From Yoonia vestfoldensis (GTDB lineage: Bacteria; Pseudomonadota; Alphaproteobacteria; Rhodobacterales; Rhodobacteraceae), in assembly GCF_002158905.1 (NCBI RefSeq), contig NZ_CP021431.1:310001-374000 (forward strand): a stretch of DNA of 64,000 nt, in the 5' to 3' direction. Under the pieces are notes generated by a model that searched no databases, was not told where the DNA came from, and was given only the letters and a program-made list of their open reading frames with translations. The position numbers were made by a program, and so were the translations under genes. Of this stretch, positions 52,156 through 60,959 are shown in pieces. Numbering within the stretch: the first letter of the stretch is position 1; every line of letters starts with the position of its first letter.

Positions 52156-52851
52156 ATGCTGAAAGTTGAAAACCTGACATTGCATTATGGCGCATCGCAG
52201 ATCCTTTGGGGCGTGTCGCTGGATGCGCCGGCGGGGGCGGTCACGGCGGTGATGGGCACCAATGGCGTGGGTAAGACCAGCCTTTTGCGCGCCATCGCGG
52301 GGCGGCATCCCTATTCGGGCGGTACCATCACGCTGGACGGGCAGATGCTGCACCACCCCCGCGCGGCACAGGCCGCTCAGGCGGGCATCGCCTATGTGCC
52401 GCAGGGGCGCGAGGTATTTCCGCTGCTGAGTGTGACCGAAAACTTGCAAACCGGTTTCGCGTGTCTGCCGCGTAGCGAGCACAAGATCCCCGACCGGATC
52501 TATGAGCTGTTTCCGGTGCTGTTCGACATGCGCGACCGGCGCGGTGGCGATCTGTCGGGCGGGCAGCAACAGCAGCTGGCCATCGCGCGCGCGCTGATCG
52601 CGCGGCCCAAGGTGCTGTTGCTGGATGAACCGACCGAAGGTATCCAGCCCAATATCATCAAGCAGATCGGCAAGGTGATCGCGCTTTTGCGCGACGAGGG
52701 CGAGATCGCCATCGTGCTGGTCGAGCAATATTTCGATTTCGCCTATAGCCTCGCCGACCAGTTCTGCGTGCTGAACCGGGGCGAGGTCGTGCTGTCGCAA
52801 CCCGCCAGCGCCGTGACGCGGGATGCGATCTTGCAACAGGTGTCTATCTGA
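52156..52851 (+). CDS. urtE: Urea ABC transporter ATPase UrtE
   Basis: A 231-residue LivF-type ATPase. Walker A is GTNGVGKTSL, signature DLSGGQQQQLAIARAL and Walker B VLLLDEPTEGIQP; IVLVEQYFDFAYSLADQF holds the H-loop position (Gln rather than His: EQYFDFA is the LivF/UrtE type). It is the last gene of urtABCDE and its stop overlaps that of oppF by 8 bp in convergent orientation. Confidence 0.95.
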   Translation: MLKVENLTLHYGASQILWGVSLDAPAGAVTAVMGTNGVGKTSLLRAIAGRHPYSGGTITLDGQMLHHPRAAQAAQAGIAYVPQGREVFPLLSVTENLQTGFACLPRSEHKIPDRIYELFPVLFDMRDRRGGDLSGGQQQQLAIARALIARPKVLLLDEPTEGIQPNIIKQIGKVIALLRDEGEIAIVLVEQYFDFAYSLADQFCVLNRGEVVLSQPASAVTRDAILQQVSI

Positions 52852-53866
52852 CGTCTGCGCCCGTGACGGCCAGCATATCCTGCTTTTCCTCGAAATGGCA
52901 GGCAACCAGATGGCCGTTCTCGGCATCAATCATCGGCGGGCGGATCTCGGCGCAGAGGGCCTGCGCCTTGGGACAGCGCGTGCGGAACACACAGCCCGAG
53001 GGCGGGCGCAGCGGAGAGGGCAATTCGCCTTCCAGCACAGGCCGTTTGCGCGCGCGTTCCAGCACCGGATCGGGGATCGGCACCGATGCGATCAGCGCCT
53101 GACTATAGGGATGGCGCGGCCCGGTGGTCAGCGGTTTGCTGGCGGCCATTTCCATCATCCGGCCCAGATACATGACCATCACCTTGTCGGACACATGTTT
53201 CACCACGCTCAGGTCATGCGCGATAAAGATCATCGACAGCCCCATATCCCGCTGCAATTCGCGCAGCAGGTTCACCACCTGCGCCTGCACCGACACATCG
53301 AGCGCGGAGACAGGTTCATCGCAGATCAGCAATTTGGGTTTCAGGATCAGCGCACGCGCGATCCCGATGCGCTGGCATTGGCCGCCGGAAAACTCATGCA
53401 GATAGCGGTTCACCAGATTGGGCAGCAGACCCACACGCTCCATCAGCGCCTGCACCCGTTTGCGGACCTCGGCGCGGGGGACTTTTGGTTCATGCGTGAT
53501 CAGCGGTTCGGCGATGATATCGCCCACGGTCATGCGCGGGTTCAGGGCCGCCAGCGGGTCCTGAAAGATCATCTGCACATCTTTGCGATGCACGCGGCGT
53601 GCCGATGCGGACATCGCCGCCAGATCGTGGCCTTCGAACAGGATCTTGCCCTGGCTTGATGGCACGGTGCCGACGATGGCGCGCGCCAGGGTGGATTTGC
53701 CCGACCCGCTTTCGCCGACAACGCCAAGGCATTCACCCGGCGCCAGATCAAGGCTGATCCCGTTCACGGCATGCAGTTTTTGCGGCTTGGTCCAGGGCCA
53801 GGCGCCTTGGGAATGGATGTCAAAGGTGACGCTTAGGTCCTGCACGGAAAGGATCGGTGCCATCAT
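52844..53866 (-). CDS. oppF: Oligopeptide ABC transporter ATPase OppF
   Basis: A 340-residue ATPase of the OppF/DppF type. Walker A is VGESGSGKSTLARAIVG, signature HEFSGGQCQRIGIARAL, Walker B LLICDEPVSALDVS. The C-terminal oligo_HPY block includes CVFRTRCPKAQALCAE, binding an Fe-S cluster in some relatives (four cysteines seen around residue 295-330). Its ATG at 53866 overlaps the oppD stop (ATGA). Last gene of the operon. Confidence 0.93.
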   Translation of the reverse strand: MMAPILSVQDLSVTFDIHSQGAWPWTKPQKLHAVNGISLDLAPGECLGVVGESGSGKSTLARAIVGTVPSSQGKILFEGHDLAAMSASARRVHRKDVQMIFQDPLAALNPRMTVGDIIAEPLITHEPKVPRAEVRKRVQALMERVGLLPNLVNRYLHEFSGGQCQRIGIARALILKPKLLICDEPVSALDVSVQAQVVNLLRELQRDMGLSMIFIAHDLSVVKHVSDKVMVMYLGRMMEMAASKPLTTGPRHPYSQALIASVPIPDPVLERARKRPVLEGELPSPLRPPSGCVFRTRCPKAQALCAEIRPPMIDAENGHLVACHFEEKQDMLAVTGADVR

Positions 53867-54831
53867 GCGACCTCGTCTTTTGGCAGGTGGCAGGCGCGGC
53901 GGCGATTGCCGTCGAAACCGTCCAAGCGGGGTTTGTCGGTGGGGCAATGCGGCATCACGGCGGCACAGCGCGGCGAGAACGGGCAACCCGCAGGCAGGCG
54001 CGACATATCGGGCGGTTCACCCGCGATGGTCAGCAAGGCGTCATCATCGCGGTCAAGGCGCGGCACGGCGCGCAGCAACCCCGCCGTATAGGGATGCGAG
54101 GGGCGTGCGAAGACATCATCGGTCGGCCCTTCTTCCATGATCTGCCCACCATAAAGCACCAGTGTGCGGTCGCAGGCATCGGCCACGATCCCCAGATCAT
54201 GGGTGATCAGGATGATCGCCGTGCCGAAATCGCGGCGGATATCGGCCAGCACCCGCATGATCTGGGCCTGCACCGTGACGTCCAGCGCGGTTGTCGGTTC
54301 ATCCGCGATCAACAGGCGCGGTTCGCAGAGCAGCGCCATGGCGATCATGATCCGCTGGCGCATGCCGCCGGAAAATTCATGCGGAAAACTGCTGATCCGC
54401 GCTTTGGCATCGGGGATGCCGACCGCATCCAGCATCCGCACGGATTGCGTGATGGCGTCGCCTTTGCTGATCCCTTTGTGCAGGGTCAGCACTTCGGCCA
54501 TCTGGTCGGAAATGCGGATATAGGGGTTCAGCGATGTCATCGGATCCTGAAAGATCATCGCGACATCATTGGCGCGGATCTTGTTCAGCGCCTTTTGCGG
54601 CATCGCCAGCAGGTCCTGCCCGTCGAACAAGGCCTGCCCAGAGGCGCGGCCATTGCGCGCAAGCAGGCCCATGATGGCAAAGGCGGTCTGGCTTTTGCCC
54701 GACCCGCTTTCGCCGACGATGGCCAATGTCTCGCCTTTGTCGATGCTGAAATTCACGCCATTCACCGCGTTTACGGGGCCATCGGCCGTCTGGAAGGTGA
54801 CGGTCAGGTCTTTGGTCTGCAGGAGGGTCAT
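53863..54831 (-). CDS. oppD: Oligopeptide ABC transporter ATPase OppD
   Basis: A 322-residue ATPase of the OppD/DppD type. Walker A is VGESGSGKSQTAFAIMG, signature HEFSGGMRQRIMIAMAL, Walker B LLIADEPTTALDVT. The C-terminus has GCPFSPRCAAVMPHCP, again the cysteine-bearing oligo_HPY tail. The start at 54831 follows the family N-terminus (MTLLQTKDLTVTF) with AGGAGGG upstream. It pairs with OppF. Confidence 0.93.
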   Translation of the reverse strand: MTLLQTKDLTVTFQTADGPVNAVNGVNFSIDKGETLAIVGESGSGKSQTAFAIMGLLARNGRASGQALFDGQDLLAMPQKALNKIRANDVAMIFQDPMTSLNPYIRISDQMAEVLTLHKGISKGDAITQSVRMLDAVGIPDAKARISSFPHEFSGGMRQRIMIAMALLCEPRLLIADEPTTALDVTVQAQIMRVLADIRRDFGTAIILITHDLGIVADACDRTLVLYGGQIMEEGPTDDVFARPSHPYTAGLLRAVPRLDRDDDALLTIAGEPPDMSRLPAGCPFSPRCAAVMPHCPTDKPRLDGFDGNRRRACHLPKDEVA

Positions 54832-54832
54832 G

Positions 54833-55759
54833 TCAGCGGTCCTTGGGGTCGAGCGCGTCACGCAGCCCGTCGCCCACGAAGAAGAACGCAAAAAGCGTCA
54901 CGATGAAGAAAAACAGCGGAAAGGCCAGTTGCCAGATGACGCCATATTGCATCTGGCCCGCGCCCGCCGAAATCAGCGCGCCCAGCGATGTGGCGGGTTC
55001 CTGCACGCCCAGCCCCAGAAAGCTGATGAAGCTTTCGGTGATGATCATGGTCGGCACCAAAAGCGTGGCATAGACAATGACCAGCCCCAGCAGGTTCGGC
55101 ACGATATGGCGCAGGATGATGGTCATCGGGCGCACGCCGATGGCAATGGCGGCCTCGACGAATTCCTTGTTTTTCAGGGTCAGGGTCTGGCCCCGCGCGA
55201 TCCGCGACATATCCAGCCATGAAATCAGCCCGATCCCGATGAACAGCATCAGGATCGACCGACCAAAGATCACCAGCATCAGGATCAGCACGAACATGAA
55301 GGGGATCGCCATCAGGATATCGACGATCCGCATCATGATCCCGTCGGTGCGGCCGCCAAAATAGCCCGCGATGGCCCCGTAAAGCGTGCCGACAATCACC
55401 GCGATGGCGGCACCGACAAACCCGACCAGCAGCGAAATCCGCGTGCCCTGCACCGTGCGCGCATAAAGATCGCGGCCCAGTTCATCGACGCCGAAATAAT
55501 GGCCGTTCGACAGGCTTGGCCCGCCGGCCTGCGCGACATTGCCCATCATCGCCCAGTCGATTTCCTCGGCGCTCCACCTTGCCAGAAGCCCGCCGAAAAA
55601 CGCAAACAGCGTGATCAGGATCAGCGCGACCAATCCGGCCACTGCCGCCTTGTTGCGCATGAACCGCTGGCGCGCGTCTTTCCACAGCGACCGGCCTTGC
55701 ACCTCGGCCAAATGGACGGCATCGACCAAACCAGCGCCGGTTGTCTTGTCGGGATACAT
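54833..55759 (-). CDS. oppC: Oligopeptide ABC transporter permease OppC
   Basis: A 308-residue inner-membrane permease of the OppC/DppC type. N-terminal cytoplasmic region with SLWKDARQRFMRNKAAVAGLVALILI, then HYFGVDELGRDLYARTVQGTRISL (the family block) and five to six spans; the EAA-like loop is EAAIAIGVRPMTIILRHIVPNLLG. The start at 55759 (MYPDKTTGAG) has the ORF extended upstream only as shadow. It sits between oppB and oppD with 1- and 10-bp gaps. Confidence 0.94.
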   Translation of the reverse strand: MYPDKTTGAGLVDAVHLAEVQGRSLWKDARQRFMRNKAAVAGLVALILITLFAFFGGLLARWSAEEIDWAMMGNVAQAGGPSLSNGHYFGVDELGRDLYARTVQGTRISLLVGFVGAAIAVIVGTLYGAIAGYFGGRTDGIMMRIVDILMAIPFMFVLILMLVIFGRSILMLFIGIGLISWLDMSRIARGQTLTLKNKEFVEAAIAIGVRPMTIILRHIVPNLLGLVIVYATLLVPTMIITESFISFLGLGVQEPATSLGALISAGAGQMQYGVIWQLAFPLFFFIVTLFAFFFVGDGLRDALDPKDR

Positions 55760-55769
55760 TGGGCGCCCC

Positions 55770-56693
55770 TCAATACCGGATCTTGGGGTCGATCCATGCG
55801 TAAAGCACGTCGACCAGAAGGTTGAAAACAATGGTCAGCACGCCCACCAGAATGGTGATCCCCATGATGACCGCATAATCGCGGCTAAAGGCCGAATTGA
55901 CGAAAAACTGCCCGATGCCACCGGTCGAGAAATAGACGTCGATCACGACCGATCCCGTGATCATCAGCACGAATGCAGGCCCCAGATAGGACAAGACCGG
56001 CAGCATCGCGGGTTTGAGCGCATGGCCCAGAATGATCCGCCATGTTGGCAGACCCTTGGCACGCGCCGTGCGGATGAAACCGGCGTTCAGCACTTCGAGC
56101 ATGGATGATCGCGTGATCCGCGCAATCGACGCCATGTAACTGGTGGACAGCGCGATCACCGGCAGGATCAGATATTGCCATTGGCCGCCTTGCCAGCCAC
56201 CGCCAGGCAACCAGCCCAGCCACAGCGTAAAGACCAGCACCAGAATAGGCGCCATGACGAAATTGGGCAGCACCTGCGCGCCGACCGAAATGCCCACGGC
56301 AAGGTAATCCAGCCATGTGTTGTGTTTGATCGCGGCAACCACGCCCAGCGACACACCGACGATCACCGCGACGACGAAGGACCAGAACCCATAGGTCAGC
56401 GTGACCGGAAAGCCTTGCATGATGACATCTGTCACCGTCCGGTCGCGGTATTGAAACGAGGGGCCGAAATCAAACCGCGTGACCACGTTCACGACGTAAT
56501 CATACATCTGTTTCCAATAGGGCTGGTCCAGCCCGTAACGCGCCTCCAGATTGGCCAGCACCTGCGGCGGCAAAGGGCGTTCGCTGTTGAACGGCCCGCC
56601 GGGGGCTGCAAACATCAGCATGAACGACAAGATCACGAGGATCAGAATTGTCGGCACGGCAATCGCAAGCCGTTTCAGCACGAAATTGAACAT
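55770..56693 (-). CDS. oppB: Oligopeptide ABC transporter permease OppB
   Basis: A 307-residue permease of the OppB/DppB type. It starts FNFVLKRLAIAVPTILILVI, with ARYGLDQPYWKQMYDYV, TLTYGFWSFVVAVIVGVSLGV, and the EAA loop FIRTARAKGLPTWRIILGHALKPAMLP. The end VDVLYAWIDPKIRY is the family C-terminus. The start at 56693 is the first methionine of this profile. It is 75 bp downstream of oppA. Confidence 0.94.
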   Translation of the reverse strand: MFNFVLKRLAIAVPTILILVILSFMLMFAAPGGPFNSERPLPPQVLANLEARYGLDQPYWKQMYDYVVNVVTRFDFGPSFQYRDRTVTDVIMQGFPVTLTYGFWSFVVAVIVGVSLGVVAAIKHNTWLDYLAVGISVGAQVLPNFVMAPILVLVFTLWLGWLPGGGWQGGQWQYLILPVIALSTSYMASIARITRSSMLEVLNAGFIRTARAKGLPTWRIILGHALKPAMLPVLSYLGPAFVLMITGSVVIDVYFSTGGIGQFFVNSAFSRDYAVIMGITILVGVLTIVFNLLVDVLYAWIDPKIRY

Positions 56694-56767
56694 GGCTGTC
56701 CCTGTGGTCGAAAAGAGAATACCTGCGCCCCGGTCGCAGGGCGCAGGTCTGATACCGCAAGATCGGC

Positions 56768-58399
56768 TTATTCGCTCGCGACGAAATAAAGCTCGCGGCT
56801 GTACCAATTCTGTTCGACGTTATCGACGGGCCAGCCCTTCAGCGTCGGGTTGAACATGTAGCCATCGGCATAATGATAGATCGGGATGATCGGCACTTCT
56901 TCGGCGATGATCTGTTCGACGCGGGTATAATTCGGCTGTGGGTCTTCGGCGGTCTTGGCCGCGGCCATCAGTTGATCGACCTCGGCGTTGGAATATTTCG
57001 CATCGTTATAGCCCGAATTGGTGGTGACCAGATCAAGGAAGGTCGAGGCTTCGTTATAATCGCCACACCATGCGCCGCGCGCCATTTCAAAGTTCTGGTT
57101 GCCGCGGGTCTGCAAGAATGTCTGCCATTCCTGATTGGCCAGCGTCGTCTGGATGCCCAGCGTCTGCTGCCACATCTGGCCAAGCGCCACGGCGATGTTC
57201 CGATGCGCCTCGTCCGTGTTGTAAAGCAATTCGATGCTGAGCGGCTCACCACCGATGCCGTAACCGGCCTCTGTGATCAGCGTGACGGCCATTGCGTTGC
57301 GGTCTTCCTGCGTCATGGCGGCAATCGGCAGATCGGGCAAGGTGAAATCAGCTGTGCGCACGGGGGTAAAGTTATAGGCCGCCGTCTGGCCCGCACCCAG
57401 CACGTTATTCACGATCACATCGCGGTTCACGGCCAGGTTCATTGCCTGACGGACGCGGACATCTTGAAACGCCTCTGGCCCACCTTCGGACAGGTTGAAG
57501 TTATAGTAATAGGAACACAGGCGCGGAATGCTGATCGCCTGATCGGGGTATTCGGCGGACAGACGCTGGAACTGGCCGGGGGGCACCTCGGTCCGGTCAA
57601 GCTCGCCGGCCAGATAGCGGGTCAGGCTCTGATTGACATCATTGATGACCAAGGCGGTCACTTCGTCGATGATCGTGTTTTCATTGTCCCAATACATCTC
57701 GTTGCGCACACGGACCAGACGTTCCTGCGGGACATGTTCTTGCAGGATATAGGCCCCGTTCGACACGATGTTTTCCGGGCGGGTCCAGGCATCGCCATGC
57801 GCCTCGATGGTGGCGGGATGGACGGGGAAGGTGGTGGAATGCGTTGTCATCTGCGCAAAATAGGGCAGGGGCTGGGACAGGGTGACGACAAAGGTGCTGT
57901 CATCGGGGGCGGTGACGCCCAGATCGTCCTTGTCCATCTCGCCCGCGATGATGGCCGCGGCGTTTTCGATCGACATCAATTCCATGAACCAGGCATATTC
58001 CGATGCGAGTGCGGGATCGACAGCCCGTTTCCACGCATAGACGAAATCGCTGGCCAGCACCGGGTCGCCATTGGACCAGCGGGCATTGTCACGCAGGGTG
58101 AATGTATAGGTCAGCCCGTCATCCGAGACCTCGAATCCTGTGGCGACACCGGGGATCAGCTCGCCTTGGGCATTCTGGTTCATCAGGCCTTCGAAGAGGT
58201 CGCGCACGACCTCGGCACCGGTCACATCCTCGACCACCTGCGGATCGACGGAGGAATGTTCGTCCAGCACGCGGTAGGTAAAGCTTTGCACCTCGGCCAG
58301 CGTTTCGCCGGTTTCGGGATGCGTCGCCTGCGCATTGGCGGCGATGGCCGATAGCAGGACAATGGCGCTGCTGGCCTTGAGTAGCGTTGTAAGTGTCAC
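56768..58399 (-). CDS. oppA: Oligopeptide-binding protein OppA
   Basis: A 543-residue periplasmic solute-binding protein, cluster C, of the OppA/MppA type. The signal peptide is VTLTTLLKASSAIVLLSAIA. The family signature is ARWSNGDPVLASDFVYAWKRAVDPA, followed by VRVRNEMYWDNE and RLCSYYYNFN. The peptide choice cannot be told. It starts with GTG at 58399, preceded by GGGAGA about six bases upstream; the longer frame to 58531 is not used. It leads the oppABCDF operon. Confidence 0.92.
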   Translation of the reverse strand: MTLTTLLKASSAIVLLSAIAANAQATHPETGETLAEVQSFTYRVLDEHSSVDPQVVEDVTGAEVVRDLFEGLMNQNAQGELIPGVATGFEVSDDGLTYTFTLRDNARWSNGDPVLASDFVYAWKRAVDPALASEYAWFMELMSIENAAAIIAGEMDKDDLGVTAPDDSTFVVTLSQPLPYFAQMTTHSTTFPVHPATIEAHGDAWTRPENIVSNGAYILQEHVPQERLVRVRNEMYWDNENTIIDEVTALVINDVNQSLTRYLAGELDRTEVPPGQFQRLSAEYPDQAISIPRLCSYYYNFNLSEGGPEAFQDVRVRQAMNLAVNRDVIVNNVLGAGQTAAYNFTPVRTADFTLPDLPIAAMTQEDRNAMAVTLITEAGYGIGGEPLSIELLYNTDEAHRNIAVALGQMWQQTLGIQTTLANQEWQTFLQTRGNQNFEMARGAWCGDYNEASTFLDLVTTNSGYNDAKYSNAEVDQLMAAAKTAEDPQPNYTRVEQIIAEEVPIIPIYHYADGYMFNPTLKGWPVDNVEQNWYSRELYFVASE

Positions 58400-59026
58400 G
58401 AGAATCTCCCTGTTGCCTTTGTTGGAAAGGGCTGCTGTTGGAAAGGGCTGGTGGCGCCTGCCGCAGATTGGTTGTGCCCCGCTTTTGACGGCTGGCCGCG
58501 CAACCCTTAGATGTAAAAATTGGATTGACAAGCCCGCATTGCGGGTGTCGCCACGGCATTCCCCGCCAACAAAGTGACCGATGCCTGCAAATGCTCCGAC
58601 GCTGCCTTGTTAACGGGCAAGATAAATATGCACATGCACCAAGTTTCCTTTTTTCAGAGGTTGTGGCCTGTTGCTGTGCAACATGCAGCGGCGGGCAATG
58701 TTCCGCGGATCACGCCGAATATGCGCGGCCCGTCCATCGCGGCGCTGGCCCGTGGCACCTGTCCGGCAGGTGCGCATGGGTCTGCGGCGTCAAAAAACTG
58801 ACAGAGAGGGGCCATTGCGTGGTGACACGCGCGCCCTTTGGCAAATGAATGACGGATGAATGAAACAGCCCGTCACCCCGCGCCTGTCCAAGCTGCAAGA
58901 GGGCGGGATCAGCCTGTTCGCACCAATTGATGCGCTGAATTCATTTCAAAAGGCCAGCGGGCGGCGGCAGGGCGAGGGCGTTTCATGGCCCAGCTTTTGT
59001 CGCAAACCGCCTGGCCGCGATCACGC
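58400..59026. other. Region upstream of oppA with a tandem repeat in the leader
   Basis: 627 bp without a convincing gene. The oppA leader holds a direct repeat: TGTTGGAAAGGGCTG at 58420-58434 and again at 58436-58450 (plus strand), so the mRNA has CAGCCCTTTCCAACA twice, ending about 20 bases before the GTG. A short stem CCCGC-ATT-GCGGG lies near 58536. A minus-strand TTGTCA (58530-58525) could be a -35 box but the -10 is weak. A possible 56-codon plus-strand frame at 58860-59030 lacks a good ribosome site and runs into the response regulator gene. Confidence 0.45.
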
Positions 59027-59641
59027 TTAGTGATCGACAATCCCCATATCGCGGCCGATCATGGCCGCATGGGCGCGGTTGCGCGCATCAAGCTTGCGGC
59101 AGATCGTGCGCATATGCATCTTGATCCGGGCTTCGTTCATATCAAGGTTATTGGCGATATGCTTGTTGGTCATGCCCGATGCCGCCATCTGCAACACCGC
59201 CAGTTCGCTTTCGCTTAACAGGGATTGGCCGCGGGCATCGCCGGGGGCGACGCGGTTTTCGGCGGGGATGAACATCTGGCCCGATTGGATCAGCCGCAGC
59301 ACGCTGCCCAATGATTGCAGCGGCAGGGTCTTTGGCACCAGACCGCGCACGCCGACCTCGATCGCGCGGGTGACGGTATGGGTGTCGGCATTGGCCGAGA
59401 ACAGCACGACATTCGCGTCACCAGCGGCCTCGACCACCTTTTTGATGCTGTTGATCCCGTCCATGCCGGGCATGCGCAGGTCCAGCATGACAATGGCATA
59501 GGGCGGTTCCGACACGATTTTTTCCAGCGTCGAGGACAGGCTGTCGGAAACTTCGACCTCGAATCCCTCGCTCATCGAAAGAGACAACGAGACAGATTCC
59601 GCGATCAATCGGTGGTCGTCAGCGACAAGTATGCGGGTCAT
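59027..59641 (-). CDS. NarL/FixJ-type response regulator
   Basis: A 204-residue regulator. Residues 1-120 are a receiver with acidic pair DD8-9 (VADDH), phospho-acceptor D54 (VMLDLRMPGMDG), switch serine in VLFSANADT and Lys in VPKTLPLQS. About 138-204 is a LuxR helix-turn-helix: LLSESELAVLQMAASGMTNK ... IANNLDMNEARIKMHMRTICRKL. It is divergent from the hybrid histidine kinase across a 607-bp region, so it is the likely partner of that kinase. Its targets are unknown. Confidence 0.92.
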   Translation of the reverse strand: MTRILVADDHRLIAESVSLSLSMSEGFEVEVSDSLSSTLEKIVSEPPYAIVMLDLRMPGMDGINSIKKVVEAAGDANVVLFSANADTHTVTRAIEVGVRGLVPKTLPLQSLGSVLRLIQSGQMFIPAENRVAPGDARGQSLLSESELAVLQMAASGMTNKHIANNLDMNEARIKMHMRTICRKLDARNRAHAAMIGRDMGIVDH

Positions 59642-60248
59642 GATTGCTGACCTGCGAGAAAACGTATTTGTATCACTAAACGTGCCTCCCTTGATATTTC
59701 CACACAGCCGATGCGTGCGTCGAAAGATATTTCTAACCCTATAAAGTGATTTTTCTAAGTCGCGTCTCGCGTTGCCCCGTGTAAAGTTCTTAAACTACCA
59801 GAAGGAAAAGTAACACAATAACTTAAGATAACTTTGTATCGAAAGTTATCTTTCTATTGCTTTTGGCCACTGTTACCGCTTTGTTGGGGGGAGTACTCGT
59901 GCCGGGGCAAACCTTTCATCGATCATGTGGCGTTTTTGCCACGTTGGCTGTAACCCCGGCAGCGGTCACTGCATGGTATGGTGATATTCCCGCAGTTTTT
60001 AAAGGCAAGATCTGTGCCAATCTGCCCTGCACCGGCCTGCGGGCATGCGTGATTTCATGGCGCGGCCGCTTGGTTCGCGGGGCCGCGATCACGGCAGGGC
60101 CGGTGGCGTGTTTTGTGTGCGTGGCAAAATAATGGAAATGGTGGATTATCCGCGTGATCGCACCATTTGGTATCTGACCGGTAAATTTTTAGCGTTAAGA
60201 ATTTCGTAACAAACTCAGGCCGAGGGTCTTTCGGACTGAAAGGGTGTC
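59642..60248. other. AT-rich divergent region with a perfect palindrome
   Basis: 607 bp between the response regulator (minus) and the kinase (plus). From about 59680 to 59880 base use is much richer in A and T than anywhere near. It holds a perfect inverted repeat AAGATAACTTT-GTATCG-AAAGTTATCTT (59825-59852). The palindrome may be an operator or, less likely, a weak hairpin. An open frame at 59857-60132 lacks an ATG start and a ribosome site and is not counted. Both promoters must be here, but I cannot point to their boxes with confidence. Confidence 0.5.
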
Positions 60249-60959
60249 ATGGCGTCCGCTACATCCAATATCTTTGCGCCCGTGAAATCACGTCGTTCTG
60301 TCGTCGTGTCGCTTGTTCTTTTGCTGCTGTTATCGACCGGGGCGATGCTTTTGAATGCGGCGTCATTGCATGACCGCCTAAAAGTGATGCGCAGCGCGGC
60401 TGTCGAAGGCGGCGCATGGCATCTGGCCGATCTTGACGCGGCCTATCGCGCGCTGGTGATGGCGGCCGATGATCTGTCTGCGCGCCCTTCCGATCCTCTG
60501 GCCGACCAAGAAAGCGCCGTGGCCCGGTTGCAGGCTGCGTCCGACCGGTTTTCCCAACATGCTGCGACGGCGCGGCTCATCTTGCCTGACCCTGCCGCCG
60601 CATCCGGTCTTGGCGAAAGGCTGATGGCGCTTGATGCGGCGCGCAGCGCGGTTGCGGATCATGTCGCTGCGATCACGCCTGCGGATAGGGCCAGGCTGCC
60701 GGCATTGCTGGCGCGCCTAGAGGCGGCAGCGCCGATCATCCGCGATATCACCGCGGCCAGTGCGGCGCAGGCCGCCCGCGCGCGCGATGCGGAACGATCG
60801 ATGCTGCGCGCAATCTGGGTCCAGACCATCATGGCATCCGCGGCCCTGCTGGGGGGGGCGGTCTGGCCCTGTGGCTGTGGTATGGGGCGGCAAGGCGGAT
60901 GCCGCATCTGCCCGGCCTTGCGGGCCAGGTGTTTGATGCGTCTTCAGAGGCGATCCTGA
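60249..60959 (+). CDS. Hybrid histidine kinase, N-terminal part (frame broken)
   Basis: The open frame encodes an N-terminal membrane segment (VVVSLVLLLLLSTGAMLLNA), a helical periplasmic domain to about residue 190, and the start of a second membrane segment (IWVQTIMASAALLGG). It then reads AVWPCGCGMG and stops soon after, which is not membrane-like. In the other frame, after the G8 tract at 60851-60858, the sequence continues GLALWLWYGAARRMPHLPG, a sensible end of the second span and entry into the kinase. So this is the 5' part of one gene split by a one-base difference. Confidence 0.75.
   Translation: MASATSNIFAPVKSRRSVVVSLVLLLLLSTGAMLLNAASLHDRLKVMRSAAVEGGAWHLADLDAAYRALVMAADDLSARPSDPLADQESAVARLQAASDRFSQHAATARLILPDPAAASGLGERLMALDAARSAVADHVAAITPADRARLPALLARLEAAAPIIRDITAASAAQAARARDAERSMLRAIWVQTIMASAALLGGAVWPCGCGMGRQGGCRICPALRARCLMRLQRRS
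60851..60858 (+). repeat. G8 homopolymer at the kinase frame break
   Basis: Eight successive G residues mark the point where the reading frame of the sensor part passes to that of the kinase part. Nine G (or six) would fuse both parts into one protein across the second membrane segment. The tract is also a possible slippery site for -1 ribosomal frameshifting. Confidence 0.75.

Noticed and set aside
58860..59030. 56-codon plus-strand frame starting MKQPVTPRLSKLQEG
   Set aside because: No good ribosome site, no recognisable family and it overlaps the end of the convergent response regulator gene; kept only as a remote possibility.
59857..60132. 91-codon plus-strand frame in the AT-rich region
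   Set aside because: No ATG start, no ribosome site, and the sequence shows no domain; likely chance.
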